A stretch of 52,700 nt of DNA from CAZGHF01 sp043797305 (GCA_043797305.1 JAZDPW010000034.1:1-52700), one strand, 5' to 3'. Positions 30,374-39,396 are shown, numbered from the stretch's first letter. Notes: generated by a model not told the origin, from the letters alone. Program-made: numbers and translations.

Positions 30374-32080
30374 CTATTCCACAGTGGCGCGGAGGCGGCG
30401 GACTCCGGCCGATGAGGCCTCTTCTTTGACGATTTTGAACCTGCCGATTTCGCCGGTGCGGGTAACGTGCGGTCCGCCGCAAAACTCCTTGCTCCAGGCG
30501 TTATCGAGCGACTTGCCGATGTAATAAACCTTCACCTTATCCGGATACTTGCCTTTGAAAAAGTGGAGAGCGCCGGTTTTTTCCGCCTCTTCTTTCGGCA
30601 TTTCCCTGAAACTTACCGGTATATCCTCCTTTATTTTGGCGTTTACGATTTCTTCGGCTTTTTCGATTTCTTCCTTCGTCATCTTCTGTGGAAAGGTGAA
30701 ATCGAAACGCGTCCGCTCGGTGGTGATATCCGAGCCGCGCTGGGCGACCTCGGGACCCAGTACTTCCCGAAGCGCCTGATTCAGTAAGTGAGTCGCGGTA
30801 TGAAGCCGGGTTACCTTTTTCAATTCTTCCTCGCTCCCGGCCTTGAGCTCGCCGGTGTCCAAAACGAGACCGTGACCACCGAATTTCTTTTCCTGACCGG
30901 CCCGGGAAACTTCCTGGTGCTTTTCGAACTCCCTGTCAAAATCCTCGCGATTCAATTTCTTGGCTTTATCCCCACCCAATTCTTTTATAATTTCGTAAGG
31001 TAAGCCATAGCTCGAAAAAATATTGAAAGCCTTTTTGGCGTCCAGATTCTCAATCTTATTCAGTTCCCTCAATCCGGTCTGAAGCGTCTTTCCGAAACGT
31101 TCCCTTTCGGCATTGAACTCTTCAAGAACTACTTCGCCGTTCAGCTCGGGATAAAAACTTTCGTAATTCTCGAAAATTTCCTCAAAAACATGCTGGGGGT
31201 CAATCTTATTACCGGCAAGATAAAAATGAGTAACGAGGCGGCGAATCAGCCGGCGCAATATATAACCCGCTTCCTTGTTGGAAGGACGGACGCCGTCGGA
31301 GATGAGAAAAGCGATGCCTCGGCTGTGGTCGGCCAAAATCCGCTTCGTTCTCTCGCTCAACTCTTCCGGCAAAAATTTCATAAGCGGCTTAAATAAATCC
31401 GTCTCGAAAATCGTCGGTACTTTTTGCGAGACCATCGCAAGCCGTTCCAGACCCATTCCCGTATCCACGCCCAGCGTTTTCAACTTTTCCAGCTTGCCGC
31501 CCGGTCGGCTGTAGTACTCGTTGAAAACTATGTTCCAAATCTCCACGCCCCTTACGTAAACCTCGGTGGTGGGACCGCAAGGCCCTTCCGAACCGGTCGG
31601 CCCCCAAAAATTGTCTTCCCGGCCGAATCTTCTCACGTCGGTAACGCCCAAACTCCTCCAGACTTTTTCCGATTCCTCGTCGGGCGGCACTTCCTTGTCT
31701 CCCTCAAAAACGCTCACGTAATCAATCTTCAGTTTCATTTCCCCGGTGATGAATTCGTGAGCGTACCTTATCGCCTTTTCTTTGAAATATCCGCCAAAAG
31801 AAAAATTGCCGAGCATTTCGAAAAAGGTGAGGTGCGACTCGTCACCGACTTCGTCGATATCCGAGGTTCGAAAAGATTTTTGAATTGAAGCCGTGTTGCG
31901 GCTTCCAAAATCCTTCATCGGGTCGAGCTCGCCGGTAAAGTGCCGCTTGAACTGCTGCATACCGGCGGTGGTGATAAGTACCGAGGGGTCGTCGGAAACG
32001 AGGGACGACGAGGGCACAATCGCATGGCCTCTTTCCCTGAAAAATTCCAAAAACAGTTTTCTTATTTTTTCCGAACTCAT
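30374..32080 (-). CDS. alaS: Alanyl-tRNA synthetase lacking the C-terminal C-Ala part
   Basis: Class II enzyme charging tRNA-Ala. It is 568 aa versus about 875 in E. coli. It keeps the catalytic domain (SSSLVSDDPSVLITTAGMQQFKRHFTGE; NFSFGGYFKEKAIRYA), the tRNA-recognition helices (RRLIRRLVTHFYLAGN) and the editing domain with HTATHLL (near 430) and CGGPHV (near 537), whose His and Cys bind zinc. It stops right after the editing domain, so the DHHA1/C-Ala dimerisation and tRNA-elbow part is missing. The ATG lies two bases after a hairpin element. Confidence 0.96.
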   Translation of the reverse strand: MSSEKIRKLFLEFFRERGHAIVPSSSLVSDDPSVLITTAGMQQFKRHFTGELDPMKDFGSRNTASIQKSFRTSDIDEVGDESHLTFFEMLGNFSFGGYFKEKAIRYAHEFITGEMKLKIDYVSVFEGDKEVPPDEESEKVWRSLGVTDVRRFGREDNFWGPTGSEGPCGPTTEVYVRGVEIWNIVFNEYYSRPGGKLEKLKTLGVDTGMGLERLAMVSQKVPTIFETDLFKPLMKFLPEELSERTKRILADHSRGIAFLISDGVRPSNKEAGYILRRLIRRLVTHFYLAGNKIDPQHVFEEIFENYESFYPELNGEVVLEEFNAERERFGKTLQTGLRELNKIENLDAKKAFNIFSSYGLPYEIIKELGGDKAKKLNREDFDREFEKHQEVSRAGQEKKFGGHGLVLDTGELKAGSEEELKKVTRLHTATHLLNQALREVLGPEVAQRGSDITTERTRFDFTFPQKMTKEEIEKAEEIVNAKIKEDIPVSFREMPKEEAEKTGALHFFKGKYPDKVKVYYIGKSLDNAWSKEFCGGPHVTRTGEIGRFKIVKEEASSAGVRRLRATVE

Positions 32081-32082
32081 GC

Positions 32083-32136
32083 CAAATTTATTAAAATTTG
32101 CGAACCTTTGGTGAAGTAAATTTTACCATAAATTTG
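32083..32136 (-). promoter_or_regulatory. Leader hairpin/extended -10 element upstream of alaS
   Basis: Second copy of the rpmJ-type element: caaatttat (32083-32091) pairs with ataaatttg (32128-32136), and aaaatttgc (32093-32101) pairs with gtaaatttt (32116-32124) with one mismatch. The same t/acc asymmetric loop and same position relative to the ATG are kept. The outer stem differs from the rpmJ copy at three pairs, and all three remain paired. Confidence 0.7.
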
Positions 32137-32160
32137 AGCACTCTGAGGCGCATCGAAGAG

Positions 32161-33531
32161 TTACCTGTTATTCACTATAAGCACCTCAAGCTCGGCAAGC
32201 ATTATTTTGGCGTTCTTGATTTCGGAGGCGGTGTCCGCTTCAAGAATGGTTCTCTCGGCCCTGTCGAAAAACTCGTAAATTTCCGGCGCCGCTTCCCGGA
32301 TAAGATTCTTGGTTTTTGCGACATTTACGAGGTCGTCAAACTGGATTCTCAAAGAAAGATTGTCTTCCTTGATTTCTTCCTTCAGACGAAGCTGGCTCAA
32401 GCCGTTCTCGGCGGCGGCTTGAGCGGCCGTGGCCTGGCCAAAAGCCGTTGCGAGCTGCCCCTCGCCCAAAAGACTGCCGGCTTGGGTGAGATGAAATTCC
32501 GCTCTTTCCAAAATCTCGGCAACCGTTTTTGAAGAAATATATTCGTCCGACGAAATTCTCGTTTTCAATTCCGCCGTCACCTTTTCGGCCTCGTAAATCA
32601 GATTGGTGAGCGATTCTTCCTCCACCATATCGCCATTGCTGTCCCGCAGGGCGTTCTGCCGGATGATATTCAATTCACTCTTCAGGTCGCCGTCGGATAT
32701 TCTTTCCCTTATTTGGTCGAAAATACCAAGATCGGTGGCGTTTTTTACCGGCAGAAAATCAAGGTGGGGCACCACTTCCCCCGGTTCCGCCTTAAAGCGC
32801 CCCTCGAAACCGGTAGTTAAATCGGTTTCCAATTCCCGAATTTTATTCCGGATATCTTCCGGCACTTTCTCCTCGATATAATTCAAAACATAGATGACAC
32901 GAAGCTCCTTTAAGGGGTTGTCTTTAAGGCCGGACAAAATGCCCTCCACCCGGGTTTTGAAATTGTCGGCCGAATCAAGCTTGGTTACCGCTTCCCCCAC
33001 CGCCATCTCCAGCTCCGTTTTGGCGGAGGAAAGTTCTTCCTTTACTCCGGTGATGCCCTCGAGTTCGCCGAAAATTTCTTCGTGTTTGATGATTCGGTCC
33101 ATAAGGGAGTTGAGAAGGCGCTCCACGTTCTCATTCCCGCTCGTCTCATTGAGAGAGGAAATCTTCTGCCGCAACCGCTCGGCGTTTTCTTTGTAATTTT
33201 GAAGAGCGAGGGTCAAACCCTTTTCGCTGCCTTTTTCTTCCAGGGCTTTAATCTCGGCGGCAAGTTCGTTCATGATCTCCGTCTCAAGATAAGCATCCTT
33301 CGAAGCGCCGAAGGAGAAAAGCCGGCGGATTCCCCGCTGCCAATTTTTCAGGAAGTAAAGCGGCTCGCCCGGCAGAAGCTTCGGCTCGTTGAGACCCAAA
33401 TCTTCAAAAGTTATTTCGAGTCCGGTTTCGTCTTCGACTCCTTCGTGAGCTTTAACAACCAGAGAAACCGCTCCGAAAAGAAGGCTTAGCACTAAAACGA
33501 CTATGGCGATTTTCCCGAAGTTATTTGTCAT
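32161..33531 (-). CDS. Exported DUF5667-type helical protein
   Basis: A 456-aa protein with an N-terminal signal or anchor helix (IAIVVLVLSLLFGAVSLVVKA, residues 8-28). A DUF5667-like segment follows: LLPGEPLYFLKNWQRGIRRLFSFGASKDAYLETEIMNELAAEIKALEEKG. The remainder is almost entirely helical and probably coiled-coil, with many Glu/Leu heptads. DUF5667 proteins are frequent in CPR genomes; the function is unknown. It is likely exported or membrane-tethered. Confidence 0.7.
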   Translation of the reverse strand: MTNNFGKIAIVVLVLSLLFGAVSLVVKAHEGVEDETGLEITFEDLGLNEPKLLPGEPLYFLKNWQRGIRRLFSFGASKDAYLETEIMNELAAEIKALEEKGSEKGLTLALQNYKENAERLRQKISSLNETSGNENVERLLNSLMDRIIKHEEIFGELEGITGVKEELSSAKTELEMAVGEAVTKLDSADNFKTRVEGILSGLKDNPLKELRVIYVLNYIEEKVPEDIRNKIRELETDLTTGFEGRFKAEPGEVVPHLDFLPVKNATDLGIFDQIRERISDGDLKSELNIIRQNALRDSNGDMVEEESLTNLIYEAEKVTAELKTRISSDEYISSKTVAEILERAEFHLTQAGSLLGEGQLATAFGQATAAQAAAENGLSQLRLKEEIKEDNLSLRIQFDDLVNVAKTKNLIREAAPEIYEFFDRAERTILEADTASEIKNAKIMLAELEVLIVNNR

Positions 33532-33553
33532 CAGTCATTTGTCATCGGTCAGC

Positions 33554-34768
33554 TCAGTACCCTTCGAGCTTCTTGGCTTCTTGGTGCTGCCTGATTCTTT
33601 CAAGCGACTTGGCTTCAATTTGGCGAATCCGTTCGCGAGTAACGCCAAAAACCTTGCCGACTTCCTCCAGGGTGTGGGTAATGTTGTCCTCGAGACCGAA
33701 CCTCATTGAAAGTATTTTTTGCTCGCGCTCGGTAAGGTCGTTCAAAATTCCCCGGATTTGGTCCCGAAGAAGAGCCTGGCTCGCCAGTTGATCGGGGCTC
33801 AGACTCGATTCGTCTTTGATAAAGTCCGACAACGTCGAATCCTCGCCGTCGTCTCCGACCGGCGACTCGAGGGATATCACTTCCTGGGAAATTTTCTGGA
33901 TGTAGCGGATTTTTTCGACATCGAGACTCATTTCGGTGGCGACTTCTTCAGGCAGCGGTTCGCGGCCCAATTCCTGCATAAGGCGCCGTTTGGCTTGGGT
34001 ATATTTGGTAATCGTCTCAACCATATGAACCGGAATCCTGATGGTCCGGGAATAATCGGCAAGAGCCCGGGTTATCGCCTGCCGAATCCACCAGGTGGCG
34101 TAAGTGGAAAATTTGAAGCCTTTTTTGTAATCAAACTTATCGACTGCCCGGGAAAGACCGATGTTTCCCTCCTGAATCAAATCGAGAATGGAAAGATGGG
34201 GACTGCGGTTCACGTAGCGTTTGGCAAGCGACACCACCAGCCGCAGGTTTGCCTGCACGAGCTTTTTCCTTGCCATCTCGTCTCCTCTTTCGATTCTTTT
34301 GGCAAGCTCCTTTTCCTCTTTGGAAGTAAGAAGCGGGGTACGGCCTATTTCTTTCAAATACATCTGGACGGCATCGGGCAAGTCCGGTTCAAGCCGGGTC
34401 GCATCCGTAAGTTCCTTGGCGCTTATATCTTCAACGCCGCTTTCCATAATCGAGCCCGATTCCCTTACTTTAATGCCCTCCCTATCGAGCCGGTCGTAAA
34501 CCTTCTCGAGAAACGAAAGGTTCTTCTCGATGTTGGGAAAATAATTCAGCACTTCCGCATCGGTTAGAAAACCCCTCACCCGTCCCCGTTCGACGAGGTA
34601 CTGGAGAGATTCTTCGAATTCTTCCGGCGGTTTCTTGGGAACCCTCCCCGATTTTACGGCTTTCTTCAATCGCTTCCTGTTTTTGGCAGCGGCTTTTTTT
34701 CTATTTACCACTTTCCTTTCCATTATTTTCTTTTTCCTTCTTTTCAAGGCTTTTTTCTTTTTCTTCAT
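33554..34768 (-). CDS. rpoD: Primary RNA polymerase sigma factor (RpoD/SigA)
   Basis: Directs RNA polymerase to -35/-10 promoters such as those seen throughout this window. It is 404 aa. A very basic Lys/Arg N-terminus of about 45 residues precedes a region 1.1-like stretch. Region 1.2/2 includes DAVQMYLKEIGRTPLLTSKEEKELAKRIE, LRLVVSLAKRYVNRSPHLSILDLIQEGNIGLSRAVDKFDYKKGFKFSTYATWWIRQAITRAL; region 3 follows; region 4 ends TLEEVGKVFGVTRERIRQIEAKSLERIR. It starts five bases after dnaG, a remnant of the rpsU-dnaG-rpoD order. Confidence 0.97.
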   Translation of the reverse strand: MKKKKKALKRRKKKIMERKVVNRKKAAAKNRKRLKKAVKSGRVPKKPPEEFEESLQYLVERGRVRGFLTDAEVLNYFPNIEKNLSFLEKVYDRLDREGIKVRESGSIMESGVEDISAKELTDATRLEPDLPDAVQMYLKEIGRTPLLTSKEEKELAKRIERGDEMARKKLVQANLRLVVSLAKRYVNRSPHLSILDLIQEGNIGLSRAVDKFDYKKGFKFSTYATWWIRQAITRALADYSRTIRIPVHMVETITKYTQAKRRLMQELGREPLPEEVATEMSLDVEKIRYIQKISQEVISLESPVGDDGEDSTLSDFIKDESSLSPDQLASQALLRDQIRGILNDLTEREQKILSMRFGLEDNITHTLEEVGKVFGVTRERIRQIEAKSLERIRQHQEAKKLEGY

Positions 34769-34773
34769 TGTTT

Positions 34774-36456
34774 TTATTTAAGCTCGTTTATTTTTCTTGC
34801 GACGACGTTGAATCTGACTATAATATCGGAAAGTTTTCCACTCTCGCCCTTCTCTTCGGCCAGACGAATCTCTCCCCGCAATTCGTCCAGCTCGCGCTTC
34901 AGGGATTCTATCTGGAGCTGGCGCACCAGGTCGTTAAATTCTCCGTTTAACGCCTCCTCGTCTTTATCGGCAAATTCGTAACTGCCCCGAAGCTCCAAGA
35001 GTCCCACCTCTTCCGCTCCGGGATCGGCTAAAATCTTGCGATACCTTACAGGCAGCCACTCCTCGTAGGGAGAAAGGTTGGAGCGGAAAGTCGGATTGGA
35101 AAAAGCCAGAGACAAAAGGCGGGCGGAAATCAAATCCACTCTTTCTCTCGGGAGCGGAGCGCCGACCGCTATCGGCTCGGTTTCGCTCTTTTCGACGAGA
35201 GGAAGGTTTTCGAGTTCGCCCGTTAAAGCCACTTCCGAAATGCCGGAGAAACGGGAAAGTTCTTTCAGCCATTCGCTTGCCTCCACCCGGCTTTTGAGGC
35301 CCCGGACTTTCAAAAGCATTTTCCGGAGAACTCTTTTCTTCTCCGCGATGTCTTTGCCCAATCCGGCAAAGTAATGTTCGAAAACGCTTCTTAACGCGGG
35401 GCTCGCATCCCCGATCGCCCGGCTGAGATACTTTTCGTCGGCGGCGGCGGCCTCCGCCGGGTCTTTGAACTTGCCCAAGCTTATCACTTTGGTGTGAAAA
35501 TCGTAATTGTTGAAAATGTCGAGCGCCCGCTCGAGAGCGCGTTCCCCGGCATCGTCGTTGTCAAAGCTCAAAATTACCGTGTCGGCCACGCGCTTCAACC
35601 TCGTAAGGTGGTCGCTGGTGAGTCCCGTGCCGGAAACGGCAACCACGTTTTTTACTCCTGTCTGCCAGGCCATCAAAAAATCCATCTGACCCTCAACGAT
35701 GAAGACCGTGCGGCTTCCGGCAATCTCGCCTTTCGATTTGTCGAAACCGTAGAGAATCCGTGACTTCGAAAAAATCGGCGTCTCCGGCGAATTAAGGTAT
35801 TTCGGCATTTTTGACCCTTCTTCTTGCAGGAGCCGGCCGGTGAAAGCGACTGTTTTACCAAGCGAATTGGAAATGGGGAAAATAAGGCGCCTTTGAAACC
35901 GGTCGCGGTAGAGTCCGTCCAAATTTTTATTGGCAAGACCGGCTTTGACGATATCCAAAACGTCAAACCCCTGTTTAATAAGGTGAAGGGCAAGCGATTC
36001 GCCGCCGGGAGCAAAACCGAGTCCGAACTCCCCGATTGTCTCCGGGACGAGCCCCCGGCTTTTAAAATATTTTAGGGCTTCTTCGTTTTTCGAAAGCTCG
36101 CCCGCATAAAAAGATTTTGCCGATTCGTGAATTCGGTAGAGAATCCCGAATTGTTTCTCCAGAGCGGGATTTAGGGTAGCAATCGCCACGCCGGCCTTCT
36201 CGGCCAGGAACCGGATAGCTTCGGGAAACTCCAGGTTTTCGTGGCGCATCACGAAAGTTATCAAATCGCCGCCCAAGCCGCAGCCGAAGCAGTGCCACAT
36301 CTTCCGCTCGGGTGAAACGATGAAAGACGGCGTCTTCTCGGCGTGGAAGGGACAAAGCGCTTTGAAATTCTTGCCGGCGGGCGAGAGCTGGAGATAAGAG
36401 CGCAGGAAGTCAACCAAATCCAACCTCTCTTTAATTAGGTCGGTCTCTCGAGTCAT
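34774..36456 (-). CDS. dnaG: DNA primase
   Basis: Makes RNA primers for replication. It is 560 aa, near normal. The N-terminal CHC2 zinc domain is CPFHAEKTPSFIVSPERKMWHCFGCGLGGD (residues 36-65). The catalytic core has SRILYGFDKSKGEIAGSRTVFIVEGQMDFL (Toprim; Glu in VEGQMD) and ILSFDNDDAGERALERAL. The C-terminal helicase-interaction region is short and divergent. It is co-transcribed with rpoD. Confidence 0.97.
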   Translation of the reverse strand: MTRETDLIKERLDLVDFLRSYLQLSPAGKNFKALCPFHAEKTPSFIVSPERKMWHCFGCGLGGDLITFVMRHENLEFPEAIRFLAEKAGVAIATLNPALEKQFGILYRIHESAKSFYAGELSKNEEALKYFKSRGLVPETIGEFGLGFAPGGESLALHLIKQGFDVLDIVKAGLANKNLDGLYRDRFQRRLIFPISNSLGKTVAFTGRLLQEEGSKMPKYLNSPETPIFSKSRILYGFDKSKGEIAGSRTVFIVEGQMDFLMAWQTGVKNVVAVSGTGLTSDHLTRLKRVADTVILSFDNDDAGERALERALDIFNNYDFHTKVISLGKFKDPAEAAAADEKYLSRAIGDASPALRSVFEHYFAGLGKDIAEKKRVLRKMLLKVRGLKSRVEASEWLKELSRFSGISEVALTGELENLPLVEKSETEPIAVGAPLPRERVDLISARLLSLAFSNPTFRSNLSPYEEWLPVRYRKILADPGAEEVGLLELRGSYEFADKDEEALNGEFNDLVRQLQIESLKRELDELRGEIRLAEEKGESGKLSDIIVRFNVVARKINELK

Positions 36457-36512
36457 TATTTGGAAGTTTACCTGTTTTGGCGCCCGAAATCAAACCGCGG
36501 GGCGCAAAAAAC

Positions 36513-36908
36513 CTATTCCACTATAATCTTGCCGAAGTTTTTAGCGTCTAAGTGGTCGTGGTAATCCCAGCTGCCGGCCTCGTTAAAAGTAAAGAACCAG
36601 GAACCGCCGGCGGGAATGGCCCGGCAAGCGTCAAATATTTTCGACTCCTCGGCCGTGCCGCACTTTTCGATATCCGAACCCGGATAAACTTTATGAGTAG
36701 GATGCATCGCCGAAGTCGGCCAAAAGTCCGTCGAGCTCCGGTTTTCGAAAACAACCGTGTCGCCGACCCGAACCGAAAGCGAAACCGGTGAAAAACCGCT
36801 GTCGGTAAGAACGACCGTTTTCGTCACGGACGCTCCTTGAGGAATTGAGGTTTCGGCCGGCGATTTGTCCGATTGGCCCGCAACCAGAAACACAACGACA
36901 ATAACCAA
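36513..36908 (-). CDS. Exported cupredoxin-like protein
   Basis: A small protein (131 aa from a TTG start at 36908) with an N-terminal membrane segment (VIVVVFLVAG) and a cupredoxin beta-barrel: SGFSPVSLSVRVGDTVVFENRSSTDFWPTSAMHPTHKVYP and SWFFTFNEAGSWDYHDHLDAKNFGKIIVE. Candidate metal ligands are His in MHPTH and His in YHDH, but the usual Cys of type 1 copper sites at YHC is Asp. Two Cys elsewhere may form a disulfide. Copper binding is therefore uncertain. The start codon is uncertain because no ATG is in range after the upstream terminator. Confidence 0.68.
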   Translation of the reverse strand: MVIVVVFLVAGQSDKSPAETSIPQGASVTKTVVLTDSGFSPVSLSVRVGDTVVFENRSSTDFWPTSAMHPTHKVYPGSDIEKCGTAEESKIFDACRAIPAGGSWFFTFNEAGSWDYHDHLDAKNFGKIIVE

Positions 36909-36922
36909 GATAACGTTTGAAA

Positions 36923-36951
36923 AAAATCCCGCCCTCGAAGGGCGGGATTTT
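36923..36951 (-). terminator. Rho-independent terminator of the basic-peptide gene
   Basis: A 12-bp perfect hairpin (36923-36934 with 36940-36951, loop tcgaa) is followed on the minus strand by a run of T. It lies 15 bases after the stop of the 22-codon gene. Confidence 0.85.
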
Positions 36952-36966
36952 AAAACAAGCGCAGAG

Positions 36967-37035
36967 TTATCTTCTCCTTCTCTTCTTCGCTGTCTTTCTC
37001 TTCTTCGGCGCTGTCTTTCTTCTTTTTCCTGCCAT
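36967..37035 (-). CDS. 22-residue highly basic peptide
   Basis: An open frame of 22 codons plus TAA, starting MAGKRRKTAPKKRKTAKK and finishing with four Arg. Fifteen of 22 residues are Lys or Arg and there are no acidic residues. It contains two KRKTA/RRKTA-like units. A TATAAA box lies five bases upstream of the ATG and a clear terminator follows, so it is a complete transcription unit. It resembles small basic ribosomal peptides (such as bTHX) or histone-H1-like tails in composition only; function unknown. Confidence 0.65.
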   Translation of the reverse strand: MAGKRRKTAPKKRKTAKKRRRR

Positions 37036-37398
37036 TTTCTTTTATATATTTGCGACAGTCGACCAAGTTGCCGCCAAGTTCTAAAAATCGTCTTACATCT
37101 TAATTATATACCTTTAGGTTACGTGCTTTATAAAATTCTGTGGATAACTCCGACGCTCCGTCCAAAGTATTGGAAGTCGGAGTCCGACTGAAGCGTCGGA
37201 CTTCGCGAAAATTTTAAAAACGGAATTTCTCGCGGGATTTTTCCGCGAGATTGGCAATAATTCCTCGATTTAGTTCGATTATTTAGGAGTAAAGAGAATA
37301 TCTTTCTCGTTTATCGCGCCCTCATCCCGATTAAAAACGACGCGGGTCCCGGAGTTGAAAAACTCACGGGACCCGTTGCTTGGCGCGGACACGTCTCG
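37036..37398. other. Intergenic stretch with hairpins upstream of the basic-peptide gene
   Basis: No gene is convincing. Visible structures: overlapping agtcggactccgact-type repeats around 37172-37202, including the arms agtccgac (37181-37188) and gtcggact (37195-37202); an 8-bp hairpin tctcgcgg/ccgcgaga (37228-37250); and a long hairpin at 37343-37375 that ends the GC-rich cassette. Confidence 0.6.
37343..37375 (-). terminator. Terminator of the GC-rich cassette gene
   Basis: Arms cgggtcccg and gagtt pair with aactc and cgggacccg (14 bp, one bulge). On the minus strand the stem is followed five bases later by TTTTT (37337-37333). Confidence 0.75.
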
Positions 37399-37821
37399 TC
37401 ACCCGACGATGCCAAGGACCGCTGCGTTTTCACGGAGCCCGGCACGCCCCTTGTCGTCTACCTCGAGGCCGTCCCGGTCGAAGAGACGGGCGGGTATCTT
37501 CGCCGCCCGGAACTCATCCACCCTCTTTGAAGCGAGGAGAAGGCCTTGAAGCTTTCTGCGCGCCCTGTGGTCTTGCACCGCCAGCCCTCCGCGCTGTTCG
37601 GGAACCCGCTCGCGACGGACGATCATCCTGCCGCGCGGCAGCCGGATCAAGAACACAACCTCGCACAGGACGACGGTGGTGCTGCCCAACATACCCTTCT
37701 CGGTCTTGGAGCTGAGCTCCACCCTCAGTTCCACCGTCGTGGGAGAACCAGCACCCTTCGCGAGCTTAAGAATCTCGCTGAAACTCGCTGGCTTTCGCCG
37801 GAAGAAATCCACGATGCTCAT
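37399..37821 (-). CDS. GC-rich hypothetical cassette protein
   Basis: Unknown protein of 140 aa, starting MSIVDFFRRKPASF at the ATG 37821, preceded by a GGCGGG leader at normal Shine-Dalgarno distance. It contains a beta-rich stretch, TTVELRVELSSKTEKGMLGSTTVVLCEVVFLIRLPRGRMIVRRE, followed by an Arg-rich helical half (RARRKLQGLLLASKRVDEFRAAKIPARLFDRDGLEVDD). Its high GC, strong leader and own terminator differ from its neighbours and match the two cassettes at 51-52 kb, suggesting transfer. Confidence 0.6.
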   Translation of the reverse strand: MSIVDFFRRKPASFSEILKLAKGAGSPTTVELRVELSSKTEKGMLGSTTVVLCEVVFLIRLPRGRMIVRRERVPEQRGGLAVQDHRARRKLQGLLLASKRVDEFRAAKIPARLFDRDGLEVDDKGRAGLRENAAVLGIVG

Positions 37822-37926
37822 ATACCCGCCTTGTTGAAAGTCGCTTGGACCACACGCCCAAGCTCTGCTCATAGGAAAGCACTTCACGCCATAAAAATCA
37901 AGGCACGGCAAGCCCCGCGCCAAAAA

Positions 37927-38367
37927 TCAGGAAGCGAATCTGATGATGATAAACGAACCGAGGAAAACCAGAATACCCCCGATAAAGAAATAAATATTCG
38001 GAGTAGAACGGAAAAGAATGTAGCTGAACAACACGACGAAAAACGGATACGATATTTCGATTATCGAGGCGATGGAGGCGTTTAAACCTCTGATGCTGGA
38101 GAGAATAAAAAAATTAGCGAGGGTTGCTAAGGCAACGGTAAAAATGATTAAGAGCCAGTTTGTCTTTCCAACAGCGAGAATGTTGTTCGTCAAACCGTTA
38201 CTGAAAAATATGAGTGGCAGAACGATTATTGTGGCAACTATTGCATGGATAAACAAAAGAGTCATCGGTGCAACATCGGAAAGAACTTTTTGGTCTATCG
38301 TGTAAATAAATCCCCAAAGAACCGCCGCGCCTATTGCATAAATAAAACCTGTTTCCATTTTTTTCAT
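37927..38367 (-). CDS. Half-size EamA/DMT-family membrane transporter
   Basis: A 146-aa protein with about five membrane helices (FIYAIGAAVLWGFIYTIDQ; LFIHAIVATIIVLPLIFF; WLLIIFTVALATLANFFIL; ISYPFFVVLFSYILF; YFFIGGILVFLGSFIIIRF). It corresponds to one EamA repeat; full transporters have two. It probably works as a dimer, as other half-size DMT proteins do. The substrate is unknown. Confidence 0.8.
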   Translation of the reverse strand: MKKMETGFIYAIGAAVLWGFIYTIDQKVLSDVAPMTLLFIHAIVATIIVLPLIFFSNGLTNNILAVGKTNWLLIIFTVALATLANFFILSSIRGLNASIASIIEISYPFFVVLFSYILFRSTPNIYFFIGGILVFLGSFIIIRFAS

Positions 38368-38393
38368 CTAGTTAATTTACCGACAAATTCTTT

Positions 38394-39380
38394 TTAATGT
38401 TTGGTTAATTCTAATTTTATACTTTTACCTTCAACAATTAGACTGGCCTCGCCTCCAATAGGAAAGGTAATCTTGGGGTCGGTGTGTCCAAAATCAATGT
38501 TTGCAATAACAGGCAATTTATCCAAATCATTTTTCGTTTTGATTATTTTAACCAGAAGTTCGTTCGTTATTCCGCTTGCCTTCTGAAATCTACCTATCAC
38601 AATGCCCTTAACACCGCCAAAACTCGGAAGATGAACAAGCGACTGTAAATCTCGGTCAAACGTATGCGGCAACAATTCTTCGTCATCCTCAATAAACAAA
38701 ATCGAATCTTGTAAGTTGGGGAAATACTCGGTGCCCTGCAATAGGTTGAAAGTGCAAAGATTCGCTCCGAGAATAGTGCCCGAAGCCGTACCTTCATTGA
38801 TGACGAAGAAACCGCCGTTCTTGATGAGGTTTCTCTCTCTTTGGTTTTTATACCAGGAATCATCACTCCATTGTTCGCTGGGAATAATCGCAAGCTGGTT
38901 TTCTGAAAAAAGACACTTCTTGAAATATTCTAAAGTGTAATCGAAATAAAGTTCTTGACCGAAGGTTGAATAGTGAGGTCCAGAATATGAAATCAATCCT
39001 GTTTTAGCAAAAATCGCATTATTTAAGGCGGTTATGTCGGAGTAACCGCAAAATATTTTTGGGTTATTTTTTATTAAATCCCAATCCAGGTATTTTAATA
39101 ACTGGTTGCTGTTAAAACCCCCGATAACCGTAATAATAGCTTTAACGTTTTTATCACGGAATGCGTCGTGTAAATCCTCCACGCGGGATTTCACATTAGA
39201 AGACGAAAATTCGTCTTTCTCTTCTGAATGTTTCCCAAAACTGAGTTTTAGTCCTAAACTCAAGAACCTATCGTTGGCAATTTTTCTCGATTCTTCTGAT
39301 ATAATCGCCAAAGAACGGGAGGGGGCAATAACCCTTACTTCGTCACCGGCTTTTAATTTTGTTGGATAAATTTTTCTCAC
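38394..39380 (-). CDS. S66-family peptidase (LD-carboxypeptidase/MccF-like)
   Basis: A 328-aa serine peptidase that in other bacteria trims muropeptide LD bonds or detoxifies microcin C. Marks: LKAGDEVRVIAPSRSLAIISEES near the N-terminus; IITVIGGFNSNQLLKYLDWDLIKNNPKIFCGYSDITALNNAIFAKTGLISYSGPHYSTFG, where Ser in GYSD is the nucleophile; and the Glu and His of the triad in FIEDDEELLPHTFDRDL and DFGHTDPKITFPIGG. The start is GTG. It could serve wall recycling or resistance. Confidence 0.9.
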   Translation of the reverse strand: MRKIYPTKLKAGDEVRVIAPSRSLAIISEESRKIANDRFLSLGLKLSFGKHSEEKDEFSSSNVKSRVEDLHDAFRDKNVKAIITVIGGFNSNQLLKYLDWDLIKNNPKIFCGYSDITALNNAIFAKTGLISYSGPHYSTFGQELYFDYTLEYFKKCLFSENQLAIIPSEQWSDDSWYKNQRERNLIKNGGFFVINEGTASGTILGANLCTFNLLQGTEYFPNLQDSILFIEDDEELLPHTFDRDLQSLVHLPSFGGVKGIVIGRFQKASGITNELLVKIIKTKNDLDKLPVIANIDFGHTDPKITFPIGGEASLIVEGKSIKLELTKH

Positions 39381-39396
39381 AAGTTTTTATCAATTC

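Noticed and set aside
37277..37400. Short minus-strand frame ending INEKDILFTPK downstream of the GC-rich cassette
   Set aside because: It runs through the cassette terminator hairpin and no start or homologue is recognised; probably a chance frame.
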